Assembly (NCBI GenBank): GCA_036005125.1
Contig: DASYQV010000026.1
Coordinates: 1-8,853, forward strand
DNA length: 8,853 nt
Reading direction: 5' to 3'
From: DASYQV01 sp036005125
GTDB lineage: Bacteria > Acidobacteriota > Vicinamibacteria > Vicinamibacterales > UBA2999
The translations under genes were made by a program, and so were the position numbers. This document shows positions 1 to 5,680 of this stretch, in pieces. The stretch's first letter is position 1. The number at the start of each line of letters is the position of its first letter. The notes under the pieces are model-generated. The model was not told the DNA's origin and did no database searches. It saw nothing but the letters and a program-made list of their open reading frames with translations.

Positions 1-960
1 GATCCCCTGCTCCCACCCGGGATTGTTCACGAGGTCCGACTCGGAGTCGGCCACGTAAATCTGATCCTTGTCATCGAAGAAGATTCCGCTCGGCGTGCCG
101 AACTGCGTCCAGATGGACAGGAACTTGCCGTCCTGGTCGAACAGCTGGATGCGATTGTTCGCCCGATCGGCGACGAACACACGGCCTCTCGCATCGATCG
201 CGATTGCGTGGAGCGTGCGGAACTCGCCGGGTGCGTACCCGGTCTTTCCCCAGGCCTTGATGAACTTCCCGTCCTTCGAGTACTTCACGACGCGGTTGTT
301 GCCGTCGACCTCGTGCCCGTCGGCGACGAAGATATCTCCGTTCGCTCCGACGGCCACGGCGCTGGGCGACGTGAGGTGATATTGATCGTGCCCCGACACG
401 CCTGCTTCCCCGAGGGTCATCAGCAGCTTGCCGTCCGGGCCGAACTTGAAGATCTGATGGCCGGCGCGCAGGCCGGCTTTCGCCGCCATGGCCACGCCGC
501 GTGCGCTCACCGCGTCGGTCACCCACAGATTGCCCTCGCGATCGACGGTGAGCCCGTGCGGCCAGATGAACATCCCGCGGCCGAAGCTCTTGACGACGTT
601 GCCCTTGGGGTCGAACTTGAAGATCGTGTCGATGTCCTTGATCCTGCCGTCGGGGCCGAGGCAATCGATTCCGAAGCGACCGCCGGCGGCCACCGGCACG
701 GGACTCGTCTCGTCGCATCTGATGAAAGCCCAGATGCTCTCCCCGTCGATGTCGACGTGCACGGAAGCCGGCGGTCCCATCTCGCGGCCGCCGGGCAGCC
801 GTGCCCAATCACCGCCGGGGACGCTCGGGCCGCCGCCATCCGCCAGTCCTTTGACCGGGCGGTACGGATTGGGCAGCCCGGAGGACTGCGCGAACAACGT
901 TGCTCCGGCCACCAGCGGTGCGAGCAGTGTCAGCAACGCGGACCTGTCGAATCTCGCCAT
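1..960 (-). CDS. Secreted NHL-repeat beta-propeller protein, peptidylamidoglycolate lyase (PAL)-like; 3' end cut by window
   Basis: The frame is open from an ATG at 960 down to base 1 (320 codons seen, no stop), so the C-terminus is missing. Residues 1-24 form a Sec-type signal peptide (basic start, hydrophobic LLTLLAPLVAGATLFA). From about residue 112 there are NHL blades with the repeated pattern of a hydrophobic strand, GxLWVTD or xxIFVAD, then xxxIFKF or RVVKY, then DGKF. Blade landmarks are WPHGLTVD (133-140, His135), LHAIAID (250-256, His251) and VADRANNRIQLF (263-274). These resemble the metal-binding His and DREN-type motifs of peptidyl-alpha-hydroxyglycine amidating lyase, but lyase activity is not proven; many environmental NHL proteins carry this name by homology. 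A strong AGGAAAGG ribosome site (965-972) overlaps the stop of the DUF3237 gene just upstream, so the two are probably co-transcribed and co-translated. The product should be periplasmic or extracellular. Confidence 0.85.
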   Translation of the reverse strand, partial: MARFDRSALLTLLAPLVAGATLFAQSSGLPNPYRPVKGLADGGGPSVPGGDWARLPGGREMGPPASVHVDIDGESIWAFIRCDETSPVPVAAGGRFGIDCLGPDGRIKDIDTIFKFDPKGNVVKSFGRGMFIWPHGLTVDREGNLWVTDAVSARGVAMAAKAGLRAGHQIFKFGPDGKLLMTLGEAGVSGHDQYHLTSPSAVAVGANGDIFVADGHEVDGNNRVVKYSKDGKFIKAWGKTGYAPGEFRTLHAIAIDARGRVFVADRANNRIQLFDQDGKFLSIWTQFGTPSGIFFDDKDQIYVADSESDLVNNPGWEQGI

Positions 961-971
961 CTGACCTTTCC

Positions 972-1514
972 TTACTTCAGCGCGTAGATCTCGTACTTGA
1001 CGGTCGTGCCGACGCGCTCGCCGACGCCGATGGCCTGCAGTCGCGTGAGCCACGTGTAGCGCGAATCGCCCGTTTCGAAGAGCGGTGCCGTACGCAGCGA
1101 TGCGCCGGTGGCCGTCGTCTGGCCGATGCCGTTGTAGGTCACCAGAATCAGCGCACCGTCGTCTGTTCTCAGCGTGAGGCGGACGTCGAGCCGGTAGGTG
1201 CCGTCGGCGCGGTTGGTGATCCAGTCACCAGCCGGCCCTTCCACCGACGCCTTGAGCCGGGGGCCTTCGAAGCGCCCGCCGACGACCTGCACGATCGTGC
1301 GCGTCCCCTGCGGGCCGTTTTCGACGACGGTGCGGGTGCCCGTTTCGGCGCGCAGCGTGCCGAGGTATTCGAACGCGGGGGCGCGTGGCTGCTCGGTCGC
1401 CTTCCCGGCTCTCGGCGTGGCCGTGGTCGACGCGGGCGTGGAGCTCTGAGCGAGACCGGACTGACCTGATGCGGTCAGTCCGAGGCCGACGATCAATGCG
1501 GTGGCGAGACGCAC
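972..1514 (-). CDS. Exported DUF3237 domain protein
   Basis: 180 residues with a GTG start at 1514, chosen because a perfect AGGAGG lies 5 nt upstream (1520-1525). Residues 1-22 look like a signal peptide (ATALIVGLGLTASGQSGLAQ). A low-complexity Ser/Thr/Ala/Pro linker runs to about residue 46. The DUF3237 domain covers about 47-179: it opens with FEYLGTLRA, then has GPQGTRTIVQVVGGRFEGP and GDWITNRADGTYRLDVRLTL, and ends with YEIYAL. DUF3237 is a small beta-barrel family of unknown biochemical role; I assign no reaction. Most family members are cytoplasmic and start directly with the domain, so the signal peptide and linker here suggest an exported version. It is the first gene of a pair with the NHL-repeat gene (11-bp gap), so both likely work in the cell envelope. 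Its leader contains the palindromes at 1532-1681. Confidence 0.85.
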   Translation of the reverse strand: MRLATALIVGLGLTASGQSGLAQSSTPASTTATPRAGKATEQPRAPAFEYLGTLRAETGTRTVVENGPQGTRTIVQVVGGRFEGPRLKASVEGPAGDWITNRADGTYRLDVRLTLRTDDGALILVTYNGIGQTTATGASLRTAPLFETGDSRYTWLTRLQAIGVGERVGTTVKYEIYALK

Positions 1515-1519
1515 GGGGC

Positions 1520-1525
1520 CCTCCT
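1520..1525 (-). promoter_or_regulatory. Ribosome binding site for the DUF3237 gene
   Basis: The minus strand reads AGGAGG followed by GCCCC and the GTG start. This consensus Shine-Dalgarno at 5-nt spacing settles the GTG as the start codon. Confidence 0.8.
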
Positions 1526-1531
1526 GTGTTT

Positions 1532-1595
1532 TAGTCCGTTATACGCGGCTGCCAACGAGAATTTTGTACCAGTTGTGAGACCGCATAACGGACTA
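1532..1595. repeat. Imperfect inverted repeat with perfect 11-bp arms
   Basis: TAGTCCGTTAT (1532-1542) is the exact reverse complement of ATAACGGACTA (1585-1595). After a 2-nt bulge on one side the stem continues with GCGG (1545-1548) against CCGC (1581-1584), giving 15 pairs around a 32-nt loop. It lies directly upstream of the DUF3237 ribosome site. It could be an RNA hairpin, a two-site operator (arm centres about 53 bp apart) or part of a dispersed element. Its arms contain GTTAT in the wrong orientation for an attC core, so I do not count it as a second attC site. Confidence 0.7.
1538..1543 (-). promoter_or_regulatory. Possible -10 box (TATAAC) for the DUF3237-NHL operon
   Basis: The minus strand reads TATAAC, five of six matches to TATAAT, 24 nt before the GTG start, leaving a short leader that carries the AGGAGG. 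No good -35 hexamer is seen 16-18 nt upstream. The box lies inside the left arm of the 1532-1595 inverted repeat, so a protein bound to that dyad could affect the promoter. Seen by eye only. Confidence 0.35.
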
Positions 1596-1612
1596 GGCGC
1601 GCAAAGCGCGCC
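1596..1612. repeat. Perfect GC hairpin, 7-bp stem with AAA loop
   Basis: GGCGCGC, AAA, GCGCGCC: a perfect stem that abuts the right arm of the preceding inverted repeat. It could be a terminator stem for the upstream AIG2-like gene, but no U-tract follows on either strand, so intrinsic termination is doubtful. Confidence 0.65.
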
Positions 1613-1623
1613 AAGAGATACTG

Positions 1624-1681
1624 GTCTAACCAGGCAAGGGCTTGCGCGGATACCAAAGGCAGAGCCCTTGGCTGGTTAAAC
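1624..1681. repeat. attC-like imperfect palindrome just after the AIG2-like gene
   Basis: Arms 1624-1642 and 1663-1681 pair at 17 of 19 positions around a 20-nt loop. On the minus strand (gene sense) the outer ends are GTTTAAC and GTTAGAC, fitting the attC core patterns RYYYAAC and GTTRRRY. They also fit in the other orientation (GTCTAAC and GTTAAAC). The 58-bp size fits short attC sites, and the element starts 7 bp after the stop codon, as in gene cassettes. Against it: the stem shows only single mismatches and not the usual extrahelical bases and unpaired central spacer, and no integrase or second site is visible. An alternative inner hairpin, GCAA/TTGC, also exists at 1634-1645. The palindrome is certain; the attC reading is speculative. 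Confidence 0.6.
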
Positions 1682-1688
1682 GCGCTGA

Positions 1689-2039
1689 TTATAGCGACGC
1701 ATCGTCCACGTGGACGTACAGCCACACCTGTTTCCCTGAAGCGAGCTTTGCGGTCACACGCGTATAGGCGGCACTCTGCTCGTACTCGTCGGCGGCAGCG
1801 AGCTCAGAGTCGGTGATCTCGAACACCGTGCCGCTCACGCGACTGTCGTGTCTGCCGTTGAACGTGACGTTGGCATAATGCGTCCTGCCGGTCGTCGCGA
1901 CGACCTTCGGGTCCTCGATCCTGACCAACGACCGCTCGAATCCGGGAAGCTCGTCGCGCTGCCCGTGGAGCAGTCTTCCGAACGTGGACAGCTGCACGTG
2001 TTCTTCCTGGAGAGTGCCATAAGAAAAGAGGAGTGGCAT
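1689..2039 (-). CDS. AIG2-like / gamma-glutamylcyclotransferase-fold protein
   Basis: 116 residues, typical of compact bacterial AIG2-like proteins. The N-terminus LLFSYGTLQ (residues 3-11) is the family hallmark, in which YGTL forms the glycine-rich substrate loop. The later block DEYEQSAAYTRV contains Glu87, at the place of the general acid/base Glu in gamma-glutamylcyclotransferases, and the final strand is VWLYV. Family members release 5-oxoproline from gamma-glutamyl compounds or act on gamma-glutamylamines; the substrate here is unknown. No signal peptide is seen, so it should be cytoplasmic. The ATG lies 6 bp after the stop of the thioesterase gene with no clear ribosome site, which suggests translational coupling. 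The stop codon is followed at once by the attC-like palindrome. Confidence 0.85.
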   Translation of the reverse strand: MPLLFSYGTLQEEHVQLSTFGRLLHGQRDELPGFERSLVRIEDPKVVATTGRTHYANVTFNGRHDSRVSGTVFEITDSELAAADEYEQSAAYTRVTAKLASGKQVWLYVHVDDASL

Positions 2040-2045
2040 GGCCCG

Positions 2046-2480
2046 TCAGGCATAACCGATTCGCGGATCCAGAGCGATCGCACTGCGGCTGAACACGCCG
2101 CTCCCGTGCCCGAGCAACTCGCCGCGATCGTCCATCAGGTCGGCCTCCGCGAAAAACAGGCGGCCACTGCCATGCAGCACGCGGCCGACTGCCCGCAGCT
2201 CGCCGCTCGTCACCGGCCGCACGAGATGAGTCGTGAACGAAACCGTCAGAACGAAGCACTCCCGGACGCGGGAATTCACGGCGAAGAACGCCGCGTCATC
2301 GAGCGCTCTGAAGTATACGGAGCCATGGACCGCGTGCGCCGAGTGGAAGAATTCGCGCCGGATTGTCAGTCGCACCTCGGCCTGGCCGTCGTTGATGCTG
2401 ATCCTGGTGCCATACCACTGCGAGACCGGCGCGGCCGCATAGAGCCGCTCCAGCTTACGATGGTGCTCCGCGTCGGTCAT
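2046..2480 (-). CDS. PaaI-family hotdog-fold thioesterase
   Basis: 144 residues starting MTDAEHHRKL. The open frame extends upstream to 2738, but that part is arginine-rich, lacks family similarity and crosses the REP-like repeats and the divergent promoter, so the ATG at 2480 is preferred (weak AGG at about -6). The hotdog signature is FFHSAHAVHGSVYFRALDDAAFF (about residues 44-66), with HGS in place of the common HGG and then Asp61/Asp62, followed by the strand pair VLTVSFTTHLVRPV and AEADLMDDRGELLGHGSGVF. PaaI-type enzymes hydrolyse acyl- or aryl-CoA thioesters in the cytoplasm; the natural acyl group cannot be read from sequence. It heads a two-gene unit with the AIG2-like gene. No clear promoter was found, though the 2481-2676 gap must hold one. 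Confidence 0.85.
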   Translation of the reverse strand: MTDAEHHRKLERLYAAAPVSQWYGTRISINDGQAEVRLTIRREFFHSAHAVHGSVYFRALDDAAFFAVNSRVRECFVLTVSFTTHLVRPVTSGELRAVGRVLHGSGRLFFAEADLMDDRGELLGHGSGVFSRSAIALDPRIGYA

Positions 2481-2563
2481 GATCCTGGTGCTCTGGAAAG
2501 ATTGGACGGGTGCGTCGGACCATCCGGCGGCCCATGATCGCACCGGCCGCCGACGGCTGCAAT

Positions 2564-2620
2564 CTACGTACGTAGGCCGGGGCTTTAGACTCGGCGCTGA
2601 GCCGCATCTGAAGATGCGGC
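2564..2620. repeat. REP-like cluster of palindromes in a divergent intergenic region
   Basis: Three dyads in 57 bp: a perfect 12-bp palindrome CTACGTACGTAG (2564-2575); an imperfect hairpin 2576-2595 (GCCGGGGC, TTTA, GACTCGGC, with two mismatches); and a perfect hairpin 2601-2620 (GCCGCATC, TGAA, GATGCGGC). This make-up resembles dispersed extragenic palindromes of GC-rich genomes. Only one copy is in the window, so genome-wide repetition is inferred. The rest of the 2481-2676 gap shows only the promoter and ribosome site of the plus-strand gene. Confidence 0.6.
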
Positions 2621-2645
2621 CTGCGAACTGACGATACAGCCGCTC

Positions 2646-2671
2646 TATACTGGTTCGGTTCACGCGGGAGG
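2646..2671 (+). promoter_or_regulatory. -10 box and ribosome site of the sugar dehydrogenase gene
   Basis: TATACT (2646-2651) matches the -10 consensus at five of six positions; no convincing -35 is present at 16-18 bp. GGGAGG (2666-2671) lies 5 nt before the ATG at 2677 and fixes that start. The 2601-2620 hairpin ends about 25 bp upstream of the -10 box. Confidence 0.5.
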
Positions 2672-2676
2672 TTGGC

Positions 2677-3870
2677 ATGCGCGTCACACACTCAGCTCGT
2701 CTCGTTGCGCCTCTGCTCCTCGGCATGCTCGCGCTCACCCACGCTCAGCAGCAACCGCGGATCGGTGTCCCGGTGCCACCACTGGGCGCGGGACCGTGGG
2801 TATTCGATACGGCGGAGCAACACAAGATTCGCGTCAGCGTCGTGACCAGAGGGCTCTCGCATCCATGGGCGATCGCGTTCCTTCCCGATGGAGGCATGCT
2901 GATCACCGAGCGCCCGGGTCGCCTCCGCATCGTTCGCAACGGAGTGCTCGATCCACGAGCCATCGCCGGCGTGCCGCAGGTCAGGACCGACGGCAACGGC
3001 GGTCTCATGGACGTCGCTCTCCATCCACGGTTTTCAGACAATCGCTTCGTCTACCTCACCTATACGAAGCCCGTTGGAAACGGCAACGGCGCACCGGCGC
3101 TCGCGCGCGGCAGGCTCGAGGCTGGCGCGCTCGCCGACGTCCGTGACCTCGTGGTCACCGATGCGTACGAGGGCAACTCAGGCCTCAACGGCCGCGTCGT
3201 CTTCGGGCGCGACGGCATGGTCTACATGTCCACCGGCGGCAATATCCGGAACGTCGCGCAGGAACCCACCAGCCTCCGCGGCAAGATCCTGCGACTTCAC
3301 GATGATGGCTCCGTTCCGCGCGACAACCCGTTTGCGAGCCGTAAGGGCTACCGGCCTGAAATCTACACGCTGGGGCATCGCAATACGCTGGGTCTCATCG
3401 TCCACCCCGAGACAGGCGTGCTCTGGAATAACGAAAACGGTCCCAACGGCGGCGACGAGATCAACATCATTCTGCCGGGCCGCAATTACGGGTGGCCGCT
3501 CGTGAGCTTCGGACGCGAGTATCCGGGCCCGCGCATTTCCGAATTTCCGACGCGCGAGGGGATGGAATCGCCGATCGTGGCCTGGCTGCCGGCCATCGCG
3601 GTTGCCGGTATGGCCGTCTACACCGGCAATCGCTTCCCTGCGTGGAAAGGCAACGTCTTCGTGGGATCCCTGCAGCAGGGCGGAATACCGGGCACGGGCC
3701 ATCTGCAGCGCATCGTGCTCAACGCCAAAACGGAGGAACTGCGGCGGGAGTCAATGTTGACGGATCTCAGGCAGCGCATCCGGGAAGTGCGCGAAGGACC
3801 CGACGGGTTTCTCTATCTGCTGACGGACGATGACGACGGTGTGCTGCTGCGCATCGAGCCGGCCCCGTAA
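2677..3870 (+). CDS. Exported PQQ-dependent sugar dehydrogenase-like protein (Asd/YliI-type six-bladed propeller)
   Basis: 397 residues. Signal peptide about 1-23 (LVAPLLLGMLALTHA before QQQ). The family order is intact: GLSHPWAIAFLPDGGMLITERPG (59-81), GLMDVALHPRF (109-119), RVVFGRDGMVYMSTG (173-187), LRGKILRLHDDGSVPRDNPF (200-219), LGHRNTLGL (232-240, PQQ-contacting Arg235 and Asn236), NENGPNGGDEINIILPGRNYGWP (252-274), AVAGMAVYTG (308-317) and RIREVREGPDGFLYLLTDDDDGVLLRI (367-393). Relatives oxidise aldoses in the periplasm and pass electrons to the respiratory chain. The His that acts as base in soluble glucose dehydrogenase, and is found in the HFGGR motif of the E. coli protein, appears replaced: the aligned stretch is NSGLNGR (167-173). 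Fold assignment is firm; sugar oxidation is uncertain. It stands alone on its strand, convergent with the methyltransferase gene 26 bp downstream. Confidence 0.9.
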   Translation: MRVTHSARLVAPLLLGMLALTHAQQQPRIGVPVPPLGAGPWVFDTAEQHKIRVSVVTRGLSHPWAIAFLPDGGMLITERPGRLRIVRNGVLDPRAIAGVPQVRTDGNGGLMDVALHPRFSDNRFVYLTYTKPVGNGNGAPALARGRLEAGALADVRDLVVTDAYEGNSGLNGRVVFGRDGMVYMSTGGNIRNVAQEPTSLRGKILRLHDDGSVPRDNPFASRKGYRPEIYTLGHRNTLGLIVHPETGVLWNNENGPNGGDEINIILPGRNYGWPLVSFGREYPGPRISEFPTREGMESPIVAWLPAIAVAGMAVYTGNRFPAWKGNVFVGSLQQGGIPGTGHLQRIVLNAKTEELRRESMLTDLRQRIREVREGPDGFLYLLTDDDDGVLLRIEPAP

Positions 3871-3896
3871 GCGGCTGGCTGTTCGTCAAGGGCATT

Positions 3897-4763
3897 TCAG
3901 GTCTCAGCCGCAAGCCGCGACAAACAGAAGCGGCGGGCGTGCAGCCAGCACTGCGGATCGCTGGGATGATCTTCAGCCCGCAGACTCCGAACCTGCTCAT
4001 GGCCGCCCCTCTGAAACGCATCCTTGAGCAGATCATTTCCCTCGGCGGTCCGAGCCCCCACACAGTGAAAGATTCCGACTGGCGAGACGAACGTCGCGGC
4101 ATAGACGTTGGCACGCCGCAGGACCAGTAACATGTGCCCCAGGCCTACGTTCGGCATCCGGACATCCACCGTTAGCGGAACGAGGAGACGCCCTTCGACA
4201 CGCAGGCTGTTCAGCCAGTTGGGCAGCACCTCGGTGGTTCCCGCATTCACGAAGATGACGTCGAACGGCTCGGCCTCGAGCTCACATCCGTTGGCGCAGA
4301 CGACGGTGGCACCCGGCCATGGAATGAGATTCCGGCGCGCACGCTCTGCCAGGTCGGGATCGACTTCGACGCCCACGACGCGGCCGCCGGGGCTGACCGC
4401 CTCCGCCACAATCGCCGTGTAATAACCAACTCCGCATCCGATGTGAAGAACATAGTCTCCGGGAGCCAGGTCGAGGCTGTCGAGCCAACGTGCAAGACTC
4501 GCGGGTTCTCCGTTGTTCAATCCTCGACCGGCATCCAACGCGACGACCACGCTTTCATAGAGGTGCCGGGGATCGTCATCCGGCGTGACCTCGTATCTCC
4601 ACACATCGGGCGGCCTGAGGAGCTTCCAGGGCCCGGGACCCACGAAGGCCTCACGCGGGACCGACGCGAACGCGCGAAACAGGGCCTCGGACCGCAACCC
4701 GCTCGTCGCGCGGATCTTCTCTGCGTAGTTACGGCGCACCTGATCGAGGGACACGTCGAACAA
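3897..4763 (-). CDS. PIMT-like (PCMT family) SAM-dependent methyltransferase
   Basis: 288 residues from a TTG start at 4763, the only start that keeps the helical N-terminus FDVSLDQVRRNYAEKI; it lies 3 bp after the stop of the MBL gene, behind a weak TAGG, which suggests coupling. The SAM site is clear: motif I VLHIGCGVGYYTA (105-117), acidic VEVDP (132-136) for the ribose, CANG (156-159), then FDVIFVNAGTTEVLPNWLNSL (167-187) and GRLLVPL (191-197). This is the protein-L-isoaspartate methyltransferase fold and order. However, the substrate loop that reads GQTIS-P in genuine enzymes is NNGEPASLARWL here (83-94), and a C-terminal extension of about 60 residues is added. Repair of isoaspartyl protein is thus uncertain; a carboxyl group of another substrate is possible. 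Cytoplasmic; last gene of the operon. Confidence 0.85.
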   Translation of the reverse strand: MFDVSLDQVRRNYAEKIRATSGLRSEALFRAFASVPREAFVGPGPWKLLRPPDVWRYEVTPDDDPRHLYESVVVALDAGRGLNNGEPASLARWLDSLDLAPGDYVLHIGCGVGYYTAIVAEAVSPGGRVVGVEVDPDLAERARRNLIPWPGATVVCANGCELEAEPFDVIFVNAGTTEVLPNWLNSLRVEGRLLVPLTVDVRMPNVGLGHMLLVLRRANVYAATFVSPVGIFHCVGARTAEGNDLLKDAFQRGGHEQVRSLRAEDHPSDPQCWLHARRFCLSRLAAET

Positions 4764-4766
4764 GAC

Positions 4767-5672
4767 CTACTCGTAGTACGCGGGGGCCTTCTTCAGCTTC
4801 GCGTCCGCCTGGAAGTCGTGCTGAATCCACAGCTGCGCGCCGGTCCTCTTCATGAACACTTCGACCGCCTGACGCGCGGCCCGCGTCTGCTGCTCGTTGA
4901 ATTCGAAGACCGGCAGGCGGCCGAGCGAGCGCTCCTGCGGGTAGTGATACAGATCTCCCGACAGCAGCACGCCTCCTGTCTTCGCAAGCTTCACGTACAG
5001 CACCTGATGTCCGGGCGTATGACCCGGAGCTCCCTTGAGGATCACGGTCCCGTCGCCAAACACATCGTGCTCGTCATCCCGGACGATCACTGTCCTGCTG
5101 TTCCTCAGCGAGCCGTACGTCCCGGGCCGGGCCAGGCCGGTGGGTTTTTCCACGAACATCGCATCCCGCTCGATCTGCCGCACGAGCCACGTGGCGCCAG
5201 CGAAGGCATTCGCATTGGCCGTGTGATCCCAGTGGTAGTGTGAGAGCGCCAGGTGAGTCACGTCAGCCGGTGCATATCCTGCTTCGGCCAACTGTGCTTT
5301 CAACGACTTGCTGATCGTCACGTGGCGTTCCTGCGAGTCCGGGAGTACAACACGCTGCTGCACCGGGTTCCCCGTAGGCGTCCAGTCGCCGTCGGTGATC
5401 GCGCCGGCGTCCCACATCAGCACTCCCTTCGGGTGCACGATCAGGTACGCGCCGATCGACAGATCGGTCGTCCCGACGTCTTCCTTCGTCAACCGGTATC
5501 GCGCCGGATCGGACCCGAGCGTGCCGCCATCGAATACGTAGAGCCTGATCGAGGAGGAAGGGCCGGGGCGCCGAGGCTGAGCGCTCCGGGCGAAGAGCGT
5601 GCCGACCGAGAGCGTCAGAACCGCCAGCGCTATCGCGCGGAATACAACGGCACGGCGAACAGTGTCGTTCAT
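4767..5672 (-). CDS. Exported MBL-fold hydrolase, N-acyl-homoserine-lactonase-like
   Basis: 301 residues from the ATG at 5672, chosen for the AAAGGA just upstream (5676-5681, close spacing). An alternative ATG at 5684 overlaps the hydrolase stop as ATGA and would add four residues. Residues 1-29 form a signal peptide (hydrophobic AIALAVLTLSVGTLFA). The dinuclear metal site is complete: SHYHWDH (144-150), GHTPGH (217-222), SGDLYH with Asp240, and late IQHD with His285. The C-terminal aromatic AYYE follows. The arrangement matches the AiiA/AttM lactonase branch of the metallo-beta-lactamase superfamily, which opens acyl-homoserine lactone rings, and not the beta-lactamase or glyoxalase II branches. 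Export is unlike cytoplasmic AiiA and would suit an extracellular lactone. Substrate unproven. Flanked tightly by an esterase and a methyltransferase gene. Confidence 0.85.
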   Translation of the reverse strand: MNDTVRRAVVFRAIALAVLTLSVGTLFARSAQPRRPGPSSSIRLYVFDGGTLGSDPARYRLTKEDVGTTDLSIGAYLIVHPKGVLMWDAGAITDGDWTPTGNPVQQRVVLPDSQERHVTISKSLKAQLAEAGYAPADVTHLALSHYHWDHTANANAFAGATWLVRQIERDAMFVEKPTGLARPGTYGSLRNSRTVIVRDDEHDVFGDGTVILKGAPGHTPGHQVLYVKLAKTGGVLLSGDLYHYPQERSLGRLPVFEFNEQQTRAARQAVEVFMKRTGAQLWIQHDFQADAKLKKAPAYYE

Positions 5673-5680
5673 GTGTCCTT

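Noticed and set aside
1532..1595. Second attC site
   Set aside because: The arms carry GTTAT in the first arm and ATAAC in the second, opposite to the AAC-in, GTT-out arrangement of attC cores.
1531..1725. 64-codon minus-strand open frame across the palindromic leader
   Set aside because: It is a by-product of the repeats, overlaps the AIG2-like gene's end, lacks a ribosome site and resembles no family.
1848..2537. 229-codon plus-strand open frame opposite the thioesterase and AIG2-like genes
   Set aside because: Both minus-strand genes show clear family motifs; this frame shows none and is a GC-driven shadow.
2481..2738. N-terminal extension of the thioesterase frame up to an ATG at 2738
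   Set aside because: The added 86 residues are arginine-rich, cross the REP-like palindromes and overlap the start of the divergent dehydrogenase gene; the hotdog domain begins normally at 2480.
3871..3911. Bidirectional terminator between the convergent dehydrogenase and methyltransferase genes
   Set aside because: GCGGCTG (3871-3877) and CAGCCGC (3905-3911) pair over only 7 bp with a 27-nt loop and no U-tract; the right arm lies inside the methyltransferase coding sequence.
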